Source: Stentor roeselii
Lineage: Eukaryota; Ciliophora; Heterotrichea; Heterotrichida; Stentoridae
Direction: 5' to 3'
DNA length: 64,000 nucleotides
NCBI GenBank assembly: GCA_006503475.1
Contig: RSEH01000193.1
Coordinates: 27,792-91,791, forward strand
Shown: piece after piece, positions 37,449 to 46,320 of the stretch
Numbering within the stretch: position 1 is the stretch's first letter
Layout: every line of letters starts with the position of its first letter
Notes under the pieces: model-generated
Seen by the model: the letters and a program-made list of their open reading frames with translations, nothing else
The model's database searches: none
Told to the model about the DNA's origin: nothing
Program-made: the position numbers and the translations under genes

Positions 37449-38903
37449 TCATAATTTCAAACAATTAGACAAAATAATATCCTGAAATTCCTGCAAATCA
37501 ATTTCACCATCCTGATTTTGATCAACTTTTAAAATAACCTCTTTCCAAAGTGCATCATCACTCTGCATTTCTCCCTGAAGTACTTCCTTAAGTTCCTCAG
37601 CATTGATAGTTCCAGAGTCATCCTTATCAAACATGCGAAAGGCTTGTTTAAGTCTTTCACTGGACAAGACTTTTTTGCTATCAAGACTGACTTTCAAGAA
37701 TTCAGTGTAATCAATGAATCCACTCGCATCACTGTCGACTTCTTTCATGATCCTTGTGGCTTCGGCCCAGGCTTCTTTATCGCCCATTATTTCAGAGTAT
37801 TGCTCAGCCAGTTCGTCGATGCTGATCTTTCCATCCCCGTTCTTGTCGATACCGCGAAAGACTTCTCGTAATATTCTTGTCTCGTTTACTGTTACTAGTT
37901 GACTGATTATAAAGGAATAAACTGCTTCTCGTAACTTGTGAAATGCATGGAAAGTTTTCAGTTTGTTTAGAACATTTAGTTTTAAGTTGTCGTTGCATAG
38001 AGGATGATGCACTTTTTGAAGGATCCATGGATGGTTTAAGCATTCCTTTGCCGTAATTCTCAAAGACTCTTCACACAATAACTTTCCAAGTAAATCCTTA
38101 GCTTCCTCAGAAGTCTTATTCCAATTCTCTTCAGAAAACCCAAACCTTTCCTCGACTCCATAATAATGAAAAGTCTTCGAATTGACCAAAGAATAAGGCG
38201 GGTCTCCAGACAACAAAAGACACAAAATGATTCCAACACTCCAAAGGTCACATTTGCTAGAATAGCTAGAATGTTGCATTTCAGGAGCAGAAAAATAATA
38301 AGTTCCAGCCATTCCAACAATGCAATCATTTTGTATCTGGATAGCTTTATTAAAGTTGATGATTTTGATATTAAGCAAGCTTTTATCATCTTCCAAAATG
38401 ATATGTTCAGGTGACAGGTTCCTATGAACAATTTTTCTTTCATGGATGTATGCAAGAGCTGAAAAAACTTGCTGCATTATCTTCGCTATCGAAATTTCGT
38501 GAAGCACTTTCCCTGAAAGAATCTCTGTAAACAACTCCCCACCACTGCAGTGCTCAGTCACCATATACACACGACGTTCATCTTCAAAGTACTCGAAAAG
38601 ACGGACTATCCCTGGATGATCCAGCTGTTTCAAAATCTTTACTTCGTTTAAAGCATCATTTTCTTGCTTTTTTATCACTTTTACTACACTTTTTTTATTT
38701 GAGTCACGGTTGTAACAGAGTCGTACTTCTTTGGAACTGCTTTTACCGAGTGATTGCCCTGGTCTGTAAATTTGTGAGAATTTGTTGGGATTTTTACTGA
38801 TGAATAAGGAAGGATGCACTTGCACTTGAGATATATTCTCAAGTTTTGATGTAGATTGAGATAGTCTTAGTTTCTTATATGAAGAGGGGATTGAACAACC
38901 CAT
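37449..38903 (-). CDS. CDPK-like pseudokinase with four EF hands and N-myristoylation start
   Basis: 484 residues. N-terminus MGCSIPSS fits Gly2 myristoylation with Cys3 palmitoylation. The kinase fold is clear (VVKVIKK Lys75; GGELF; SAPEM; DLWSVGIILCLLLSG), but catalytic residues are lost: the glycine loop reads GKSSSKEV, HRD is HRN (N162) and DFG is NFN (183-185). Four EF loops are intact: DKNGDGKISIDE, DSDASGFIDYTE, DKDDSGTINAEE and DQNQDGEIDLQE. Conclusion: a Ca2+-binding, membrane-anchored protein unlikely to phosphorylate, perhaps a Ca2+-regulated scaffold or decoy of active CDPKs. Upstream and downstream spacers are 170-250 bp. Confidence 0.93.
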   Translation of the reverse strand: MGCSIPSSYKKLRLSQSTSKLENISQVQVHPSLFISKNPNKFSQIYRPGQSLGKSSSKEVRLCYNRDSNKKSVVKVIKKQENDALNEVKILKQLDHPGIVRLFEYFEDERRVYMVTEHCSGGELFTEILSGKVLHEISIAKIMQQVFSALAYIHERKIVHRNLSPEHIILEDDKSLLNIKIINFNKAIQIQNDCIVGMAGTYYFSAPEMQHSSYSSKCDLWSVGIILCLLLSGDPPYSLVNSKTFHYYGVEERFGFSEENWNKTSEEAKDLLGKLLCEESLRITAKECLNHPWILQKVHHPLCNDNLKLNVLNKLKTFHAFHKLREAVYSFIISQLVTVNETRILREVFRGIDKNGDGKISIDELAEQYSEIMGDKEAWAEATRIMKEVDSDASGFIDYTEFLKVSLDSKKVLSSERLKQAFRMFDKDDSGTINAEELKEVLQGEMQSDDALWKEVILKVDQNQDGEIDLQEFQDIILSNCLKL

Positions 38904-39075
38904 ATTTATGATTTTCTAATCTAAGGTTTTCATGAATATGTTCTAGAGAATATGATTTTACCGTGATTAACCTTTAGAAATAACTAAAAAATCATACTTA
39001 TTTTAAAGTACTAGCGAATTATCTTATTAATCTCATTAAAACTCTTCCAAACCCTAACTTATGGAATATTTAATT

Positions 39076-39492
39076 CTAATTAGAGGGTACATCCACAGGA
39101 CCAATGTGATTCCTACAAAACTCAATAAGTTGTGGTACAGCTCTCGCACTCAAAATAGGTAGCAAATAAGTAATGACCGCAAAAACAGGTTGTTCTCCTC
39201 TCTTTGTTTGGCAAAACGCGATACCTTCTCCTTCGTCAGGTCCTCCTCTTCTTCCATAGACAAGAGGTGGATGGTATCTGTGAACATCAAAGTGTTGTTT
39301 ATTCAGAGTAAATCCGGCTCCAATAGTTTGATCTCTCGATTCAAGAGCCCTGAGATACGGCTGGAGTTCTCTCGTGTCGACTGCAAATCCTTTACTTGCG
39401 ATGACTCTGCATTCTGAATCAAAAATAACTGCCTTGTCCCATTCATTCATTTTCTTGAGTTCTTCTTCAAGTCTTTCGAGACCTTCCACCAT
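39076..39492 (-). CDS. profilin-like protein
   Basis: 138 residues. The layout resembles profilin: an N-terminal helix with MNEWDKAVIFDSECRVIAS (the strand after the first helix), a central GAGFTLNKQHFDVHRY hairpin, GIAFCQTKRGEQPVFAVITYL and a C-terminal helix (ARAVPQLIEFCRNHIG). Profilins bind actin monomers and poly-Pro and are about 125-150 residues. The match is by fold pattern rather than diagnostic motif, so a divergent profilin or roadblock-like protein remains possible. Confidence 0.6.
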   Translation of the reverse strand: MVEGLERLEEELKKMNEWDKAVIFDSECRVIASKGFAVDTRELQPYLRALESRDQTIGAGFTLNKQHFDVHRYHPPLVYGRRGGPDEGEGIAFCQTKRGEQPVFAVITYLLPILSARAVPQLIEFCRNHIGPVDVPSN

Positions 39493-39671
39493 TTATAGCT
39501 GACCTAAGAAAAATTTGATTTCCAAGTGTCAAAAGTAACTTTCAAGTAGGTTGAAATGAAGAAATGAGGATGATTCATTATTTGATTCTTATTGGATTTT
39601 ATTCTTGAAGAAATGTCTTTTGAGTGAGGGTCTATTGAATATTCTAATTTAATAATTTTATGCAAACATTC

Positions 39672-41132
39672 TCATTTACGATTATCCAAAATTCTATTCG
39701 CTCTTTCAATAAAATGAATCCTCTGAAGAAAAGTAGAAGAGTCTTCCTCATCATTATGTTCCCCTTCATTAACAGCAGGAGGTACAACTTTTCCAGGTTT
39801 CCTCTCTTCCTCAGGCTGAACACTTTCAACAGGACTATCATTTGAGCTTCTCTGACAAAGTCGAAACATCTGAAGAATTTCATTAGTTCTCAACTCAATA
39901 ATTCCAAGAAACTGCATCAAATTCCCTTCATTGACCCCTTCTTCTGAGAACTTTTCATCTTCGCAAATCTTTTCCATAAGTTGTTGAACTCCTACTTTGA
40001 AAGTATTGATCATTTTTTTGTTCCTTTCATATCTTTTATCATCTTGGTCAGTCCTTTTGTCAGTATCTGTAAGTTTTTCTTCAAGTTCTCTGATGATAGC
40101 ATTTCTTTCTTCTGCAGTTTTTTCTCCAATATTTTTGTAAAGTTCTATTTCTTTGCGCATGTCAATTATTTGGCTTTCGAGTCGTTGAATGTCCTTTGCG
40201 AGTTCATTGACATGACTAAACAATGAGTAGTTGTGTTCCTCGGCTTCCACGAAAATTTTTAAGATTTTTTCAACATCACTGAAGCCAGTTTCTTCTTCCA
40301 TTTTACGAAAAGCGTCTTCGAAAAGTTTCATCTTTCTTGCGATTTCTTTCGCGTTTTTCTTGCCGTCATGTTCATTTGCGATAAGATTTTCATCAAGGTA
40401 CTCCAACATCTTGATTTCATTTTCTTCTAAATCATGACTTGTTTTCTTCACTTTCATTTCCTGAGCCCTGATTTCCTTATCCATTCTTTTATTAAGTTCC
40501 TGCCAGTTCCTCTCCAATTTCGCTTTTTCTTCTTCAGCATCATTTTTTTCTTTCCTTATCTTTTCAATTTCTTGTCTTAAATCATGACTTTTTTTCTTGA
40601 CTTGCAAAGACTCTTCATAAGCTTTAAAGTTTTCATCATTTTTTTCAGTTAACTCGATTTCCAGTTTTTTTAAAAATTTTTTCGTGAGTTTTTTTTCATT
40701 TCTCAAGCTGTTGATTTCCGTTTTCAATTTCGAGGTGTTTGCAAGAGCTTCATTGAATTTTTGGCAAGTTTTTTCTAGTTTATGCTCTGTTTTTCTGATT
40801 TTCAAGGAAATCGTTTCATTTGTTTCTTTGTTTTTTTTATCTTTCGGGACTGCTAAAGCCTTTTTTTTTTCAAAGATTTTTTTTTGGACTTCTGCGATTT
40901 TTTTATCAAGTTCTTCAGATTTTTGCTTTTCTTGACGAATTTTTTTAGTGAAAGTGTCTTCTTGGTCTTGAAGTCTCGCGATGTACGACTCAGTGTTGAC
41001 TGGAAGAGGTGCATTCGAGTCTAAAGTGATTTCTTCTTTCAATTTCTGTGTCTGGATCTTAAGGTTCTCAATAGTCTCTCGATAAACATCACGTGGTCGA
41101 GAAGGTTCGCGATCAGGTAAATTTTTTTTCAT
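39672..41132 (-). CDS. outer dynein arm docking complex coiled-coil protein (CCDC63/CCDC114/ODA1 type)
   Basis: 486 residues of coiled coil with the diagnostic middle segment ETGFSDVEKILKIFVEAEE followed by HNYSLFSHVNELAKDI, matching the TG(I/F)xDxxxxxxxFxxxExxNxxLFxxVNE signature of CCDC63/CCDC114/DCC2. These proteins anchor outer dynein arms to the axonemal doublet. The C-tail is acidic (EGEHNDEEDSSTFL). The start ATG (41132) overlaps the stop of the upstream sorting-nexin gene (TAATG), so its 5' UTR and promoter must lie inside that gene or the two share a transcript. Confidence 0.88.
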   Translation of the reverse strand: MKKNLPDREPSRPRDVYRETIENLKIQTQKLKEEITLDSNAPLPVNTESYIARLQDQEDTFTKKIRQEKQKSEELDKKIAEVQKKIFEKKKALAVPKDKKNKETNETISLKIRKTEHKLEKTCQKFNEALANTSKLKTEINSLRNEKKLTKKFLKKLEIELTEKNDENFKAYEESLQVKKKSHDLRQEIEKIRKEKNDAEEEKAKLERNWQELNKRMDKEIRAQEMKVKKTSHDLEENEIKMLEYLDENLIANEHDGKKNAKEIARKMKLFEDAFRKMEEETGFSDVEKILKIFVEAEEHNYSLFSHVNELAKDIQRLESQIIDMRKEIELYKNIGEKTAEERNAIIRELEEKLTDTDKRTDQDDKRYERNKKMINTFKVGVQQLMEKICEDEKFSEEGVNEGNLMQFLGIIELRTNEILQMFRLCQRSSNDSPVESVQPEEERKPGKVVPPAVNEGEHNDEEDSSTFLQRIHFIERANRILDNRK

Positions 41133-42229
41133 TAATTACTATTTCTAACTAGTTTTTCTCTGAAATTTTGAAGATCCTTGCAAAGTTCAGACGTGTAAAG
41201 TTTTACCTGCTTTTCGAACTCTGCACCTGTGAGTTGTTCAGTCCTCAAGATGGTATCTGAGAGCATTTTCGATGAAAGGAAAGGAATCATTATTTCCAGA
41301 GCTTTAAGCTGAGAGTTCAAGTCTTCCAAGGTCTTGCTTTTCGCGTTAAAAAACTCGTCTTTGCTTTTATTATTAAAGATCATTGACAAGCTTTTCTTTC
41401 CCAAACTAAGTTTTTGTATTTCAAGACTTGTTGACTGAATCGATCTGACTGTCAAGTCCTTCACCCTGCCAAGTTCTTCGATTTTTTCAATGGCTTGGAT
41501 GAGCGACTCAAGAACAAGCATCTGTTCAAGAAGCCAAAGGGAAAACGAGTGACTCGCTTCAGGGTGTTCCACTTCGAAAGTCCCTTCAGGGTACCCCGGG
41601 TCTATCCACTTATGGGTCTGTTCAACAAGTCCTAAAAATTTTGCATTCGCTGATTTGAAGTCCTTTAAAGCACTGCTTTGACCTGTTAGAAGCTTTTCTA
41701 AAGATGATACTTTTTTTAACTGAAGTTTAAATGCTTCTTTTCGGTCATGTAAAATACCTGGAGTGTCTTCGTTCATTTGGTAGTCGATTGAGTCTTTGAA
41801 GCTGTTTTCGAAACTTTCAGCGATTTTCGGGTATGAAGGGATGTGGTAAGCGCTTGTTAACTTTATGAAGTCTGTTGGACCTTTTAGGAAAAGCTGGCTT
41901 ACTTCGGATGAGACTAGGAAATCTGATGAGGTCAGCTGGAGAAGGAAAACGTTGTGAACGTGGAGGAAGGATGGGTACAGGGATGGAGGAGGGTTTTTCT
42001 ATGGAGGGTTTACCTGTGAGAAGTCGCTTGGAATTACTGGGATTTTACAACCTGGCCAGCGGGTTATGAGGATTTTTTGCAGGACTTTAAAATCTTTAGA
42101 ACCACGAAGAATTTCTGACTCCCCAGAGGTATCAACAACTTTAATCACATACTTGATTTCTTTGAGCCACCCTTCAGTGCTCAAACTATAAGAAACAACT
42201 TCGGCAGAAATACAATTCGAGCTAATCAT
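41132..42229 (-). CDS. PX-domain sorting nexin, two exons
   Basis: complement(join(41132..41998, 42014..42229)), 360 residues. PX domain (about 8-120): KYVIKVVDTSG, RGSKDFKVLQKIL (in the place of RRYSDF), RWPGCKIPVIP, then after the splice LYPSFLHVHNVFLLQLTSSDFL and SSEVSQLFL. Residues about 150-360 are helical, BAR-like (QLKKVSSLEKLLTGQ onward). The frame 5' of the intron ends at TAG; removing 15 nt (41999-42013) joins it in frame to the downstream ORF. A longer frame to 42325 begins with TTG and adds an implausible hydrophobic stretch, so I start at ATG 42229. PX domains bind PI3P on endosomes. Confidence 0.87.
41999..42013 (-). other. 15-nt intron
   Basis: gtaaaccctccatag on the minus strand, phase 0, terminal TAG in frame. 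It splits the PX domain, whose two halves join across it. Confidence 0.87.
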
Positions 42230-42370
42230 TATGATGAAAAAAATAAGAAACTCCAGAAATGGTCTAATTAAACTCTTCCAATCTTCTATCAACCCAATAA
42301 AAACCCTAATAATTAATCCAAGCAAATTAACTCTAATCCTGAATTTAAAAATACCTTCCGACTTAACTTT

Positions 42371-42880
42371 TCAAACCCCTACACGAAAATCATTAAAAAT
42401 TTCGTTTTTGAAACTAGGATGAATCAATCTCTGAGTTGAAAGCGCAGATTTATTAGCAGTGGCTCGATGTCGATATTCAGAAAAATCATAAAGTCTCATC
42501 ACAGCAGGAGTGAGAGGCTTCGGCCTGAAGCGTTGATGAGCAGTCGCTTCTAAGCCGTCTTTGATAAATGTAGGAGAAGCTCGGATTGACCTTGAGTGTC
42601 TGTTTAGGTCTTGTCTGTTTAGATGAGGAATTTGAGTGCGTTTGACGGAAATTGTTAATTTTCCTGAATTGTTTGAATCTCCGTAGTAGGCTAATGAGTA
42701 AGTCTCTGCTGGCTTTTCTTTCATGAAGGAAAGCTTTTGGATGCGAGGTTTTACTTTGCAGGCGTTTGAGATGTTTTGAAGTCTATTTGGTTTTAAACCT
42801 TTTGGTGAGAGAGAAATTGTTATTCGGCGTAGTGAACGTTTTAAGGGTTGAGGCCATACTCGGATTTGCTGGACTTTCAT
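42371..42880 (-). CDS. unrecognised basic protein
   Basis: 169 residues, strongly basic, with no membrane or coiled-coil segment; contains YSLAYYGDSNNSGKLTISVK, FRPKPLTPAVMRLYDFSEYR and many scattered Arg/Lys. No family recognised. Near the 3' end a 16-nt GT...AG segment (42367-42382, gtaggggtttgaaaag) could be an intron whose removal would replace GV-stop with 17 further residues to a TAA at 42313; all clear introns here are 15 nt, so I do not use it. Confidence 0.6.
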   Translation of the reverse strand: MKVQQIRVWPQPLKRSLRRITISLSPKGLKPNRLQNISNACKVKPRIQKLSFMKEKPAETYSLAYYGDSNNSGKLTISVKRTQIPHLNRQDLNRHSRSIRASPTFIKDGLEATAHQRFRPKPLTPAVMRLYDFSEYRHRATANKSALSTQRLIHPSFKNEIFNDFRVGV

Positions 42881-43783
42881 GAATTTATTAGAGGAATATG
42901 AACTGAGAATAGAGGGTTTTTAAGTGGTTTAATTGAGATTTGGTCTGAGGTAAAGTTTTATGTTTTTATTATTAGGGACAGTGCAATTGGATTTTAAAGG
43001 AATTTTTTGTTATATTTATTGTAATGCAATTAAATTTCTCATATTCTATCAAATTAAGTTATCTATATAATGAAATCAAAAATTTAAAGTTGATTTTACA
43101 TAAAGTTATAAGATAATATGAATATAAAACCTTTGATTTCACATAGTAATTTATGTATATCATTTCTAAGAATATTGAATATTTCACAAATGGTTAATTA
43201 TTACAAGTATCTTAAACCATCTAATCAAAACCTAAAAAATAATTCAATTATTCTCTCAAGAGAAAACTGAAGCTTTTTGTACATTTCTCATAACTTATTA
43301 TATTCCCTTCACCTAATCTATCTACATTTCAAAACAAATAAGAAATCCAATTAACTAAATTTTTATTACTTCCTCAATCCTCAACTTTATAGCTTTATTT
43401 GAAAGAAATCAATTTTTAGAATTCCTTATCTTATAAGACTTCCAAGCACTCAATTCTTTGGCCATTTAAAGTCCCAAAACCTCTTCTAAGCAAAATAATC
43501 GAGTTTCAGGATTTCTAATTGGAATCGAATCAGCCCCCATTTTATAAAACTTCAGCAAAAATGCTCATCCTTTCCCAAAATCCGAAATCTTCAAGACCAG
43601 TCCTTAACTTCGGCATTTAAAGAAATTTCAATTCTTCGATTCCCGAAACCTTTTCCTAAAGATACAGGTATCTTTAGATATGGCAATTTAAAAATGATTT
43701 GGCCAGAGATTGATTCAGAATCAGAATGAAGAACAGTCGACATTCACTAAGGAGTCCCTGTGATAATGGAGACTTAAATAATA
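42881..43783. other. long intergenic stretch, no gene seen
   Basis: About 900 bp. The 5' half is very AT-rich. The second half (about 43440-43780) is less AT-rich and has short ATG frames (for example from about 43724: MKNSRHSLRSPCDNGD) that stop early; I tried 15- and 16-nt GT...AG removal and found no convincing gene. Confidence 0.45.
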
Positions 43784-44107
43784 ATGAAGGAAGAAATATT
43801 TGATCCTAGGCCCGGCTTGGATGAAAAGATTTCCGAAGTTGAAGAGAATATTGTCAAAATTAAAATTACAATTGGAAAGCAGTTTTCCAAAGCACAGTCT
43901 CTTTTCATTTTGCAGATCATTAGTAAGTGCATGAAGGGTAAAGTCATTCGTTGGAAGAACGTTGAACTATTTTTCGAGTCGGATGGTTCTAATGAGGAAA
44001 TGTTAAAAAAGATAAAAAATCATTACTATAACGGTAGAAGTGCACCTACCAGGATTAGGACTAAAAGGGATAGTATTGTCTTAAAAGGACTAGGGCTAGA
44101 TGTTTAA
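43784..44107 (+). CDS. small unrecognised ORF
   Basis: 107 codons from ATG 43784. Predicted mostly helical and mixed charge (LDEKISEVEENIVKIKITIG, FSKAQSLFILQIISKC), with a basic C-terminal third (NGRSAPTRIRTKRDS). The composition is protein-like and less AT-driven than the spacer ORFs, but no family is recognised and it stands alone between two long spacers. It may be a real small gene, or an exon whose partners I could not find. Confidence 0.45.
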   Translation: MKEEIFDPRPGLDEKISEVEENIVKIKITIGKQFSKAQSLFILQIISKCMKGKVIRWKNVELFFESDGSNEEMLKKIKNHYYNGRSAPTRIRTKRDSIVLKGLGLDV

Positions 44108-44511
44108 CTGGTTGGAGGTAAAATTAAATAGTAATATTTGAATAATTTCTTGGAATTAAATTTGTTAGAATTGATTATTAATTTGGCCAGATAGACTAGA
44201 AGATTATATCATAGATAGTAAATATAGAAACCAATTATTTATTAATAACAAAAAGGTTAAAATATCAACTAGTATGATAGAATTTATTACCTAGCTATTA
44301 CTAAGCATTTGAATATCCATGATAACGATTAAATTTAATAGACTCAAATATCTGATTATATCTATTTATCAAATTGCATATACAACAAAATAACAAATGA
44401 ATCTCATCTATTTCTATGACCTCTAATAAATCACAATAAATAAAAATTCAAGAATAGTTACCATTACTAATTTCATTCAAATAATTTTCTATCTCATAAC
44501 TAATAAATTAA
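44108..44511. other. intergenic, no gene seen
   Basis: About 400 bp, extremely AT-rich, between convergent genes. No coding-like frame, repeat or RNA gene is visible. Confidence 0.5.
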
Positions 44512-46302
44512 TTATGTAAACTCTATCAAATATATTGGTACCAAATACTCCTTCCTAAAGAAAATATAATAAGTTGAGCCTTCCTGGAAGCTATCATTTT
44601 CTATCATCATATAATCATGTTCAAACTTTTCCAATTCATCATTTTCACCAAGCCCTTCATTCGATCTCCGTCCTAAAAAAGCTTTACAAACCAAGAGCTT
44701 ATTCGATCTGGAGTAAAATGTAGATGTAAGTGGGTCCTTCGCAGTATATATCCCTAATCCATGTCGTGATCCAAAAGATTTCTGAACATCTCTGCCTCCC
44801 ATTTTCAGCCCTTCTCTACAAATACTATCATAATTTTCTTCTTTCGATCCATGAAAAACATAAATTTCTTGAATTTGTTTTTCATTAGTTCCAGTTTTAT
44901 AACTAATTGATTTCTTTGCTTCGATATATCTTAACCCTAATTCTTCATTCAATATATAAACGATATTTTTTACTTTGAATTCAAATTTCGGTAGAGTTGG
45001 CTCAAGTTCATAGAGCTTTTTATAAATCATTTCATTTACTTCCCAATGAAAAAGGGTTAAAGCATGAAAATAGGATTGTCTCAAGATAGGAATCAAGGAA
45101 TTTTTTGTGCAGATATATTCTCGATAATAATTTCGTTTTTTACCATTGATGTCATTTTGATTTTCGACATCTTGATATTGATCTTCACCACTACTTTCAT
45201 TTTCTTTTTCTTGTTCATCTCCGATGTTTTCTAGTTCTTCATTCTGTTCTACTAAAGGCCTTTTAGCTCTTTCTCTGTTTCTTCTTTTATTGCAGTCAAT
45301 GTCAGCATGAGAATAATCTCCACACTTAGTGCAAATCATAGCATCACATTGTTCGAATTGTTCGGATTGTTCGGATTTTTCGGGTTGTTTGGATTGTTCG
45401 GATTTTTCGGATTGTTCGGGTCGTTTGGGTATTTTGGATTTACATTGTTCATTATCATTAGACTTACTAAAACGGCATTTTTGAAGGCATTTTACGCATT
45501 TTACATAGAGGTAGTCACTAAGTTTCAATTTGAGCAATACGCTAAAATCATCATTTTCTTCATATTGAAAGTACTTGGAAATGAAATTTTCACTGACAAA
45601 ATAATCACATCCTTTAAATGGACACAGTTTTTGTTTTCCTTCAGTAACAATATCATAAAAGATAGCTTTCAAGCAATTTTTACAAAAGGTATGATTACAA
45701 CCAGGTATAATATCAAGGTCACTAGGAGTATAATTAATAATTCCAATACAATTTTCAGGAAATCCATAAAGTTTATAAGTTTCCAGATAGTTTCCATTTT
45801 CATCCTTTGCCATCTCACTATGGTTAATTTCATTCATGCAGATGTACTTCGATTCAACCTTGTGAATAAGTCTCTCAATGTCCTTTGACCCACATTCTTT
45901 AATCAAAGAATCATAATTAGGGATTACAGATGTAAAGTAAGGTTTGTTTTTTTCTAATGAAGATTTAGATTCAGTTCCCAGAATGACACAACCAGGACAA
46001 TAAAACGGAAAATCGACTCCAGCAATTTCAAAAATATTCGAAATATATTTTCTCAAGCAATCTCTACAAACATTATGATTACACTGTTCAAAATGTTCAA
46101 AAGCAAGCTTATCAGAATTAATAAAAGATGATCCAGAGTTGAAATACTCATGACAAGCGCATTCATATTGTTTATTATCAGTGATCCTGACTTGTACCCT
46201 GTGCTTGATGAGAAGTTCAACAATTTCCTTAGCAGTTTTAGTTTTTTTCATCATGATGCAATATTCGAGTTGCCGACACAAAAAGTCGATTTCAGAAAAC
46301 AT
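44512..46302 (-). CDS. RING/IBR-ART fusion, copy C (longer, divergent member)
   Basis: 596 residues, same order as copies A and B: N-terminal FSEIDFLCRQLEYCI, zinc region 1 (CACH...CNHNVCRDC...CPGC), region 2 (CNHTFCKNC...CPFKGC), IBR-like region (CVKC...CDAMICTKCGDYSHADIDC), then an ART domain with VFHGS (H484), GLGIYTAKDP (Y519) and the C-terminal IFFRKEYLVPIYLIEF. The third triad position is T577 or Y578, again not Glu. The IBR-like region is split by a Glu/Gln/Ser/Lys low-complexity insert (PEQSEKSEQSKQPEKSEQSE, DNA repeat about 45350-45435), and an acidic Glu/Asn-rich stretch follows the IBR. It follows the WD40-TRP gene by 18 bp on the same strand, 20 kb from the A/B cluster. Confidence 0.85.
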   Translation of the reverse strand: MFSEIDFLCRQLEYCIMMKKTKTAKEIVELLIKHRVQVRITDNKQYECACHEYFNSGSSFINSDKLAFEHFEQCNHNVCRDCLRKYISNIFEIAGVDFPFYCPGCVILGTESKSSLEKNKPYFTSVIPNYDSLIKECGSKDIERLIHKVESKYICMNEINHSEMAKDENGNYLETYKLYGFPENCIGIINYTPSDLDIIPGCNHTFCKNCLKAIFYDIVTEGKQKLCPFKGCDYFVSENFISKYFQYEENDDFSVLLKLKLSDYLYVKCVKCLQKCRFSKSNDNEQCKSKIPKRPEQSEKSEQSKQPEKSEQSEQFEQCDAMICTKCGDYSHADIDCNKRRNRERAKRPLVEQNEELENIGDEQEKENESSGEDQYQDVENQNDINGKKRNYYREYICTKNSLIPILRQSYFHALTLFHWEVNEMIYKKLYELEPTLPKFEFKVKNIVYILNEELGLRYIEAKKSISYKTGTNEKQIQEIYVFHGSKEENYDSICREGLKMGGRDVQKSFGSRHGLGIYTAKDPLTSTFYSRSNKLLVCKAFLGRRSNEGLGENDELEKFEHDYMMIENDSFQEGSTYYIFFRKEYLVPIYLIEFT

Positions 46303-46320
46303 TATAAATGGATACCTTAT

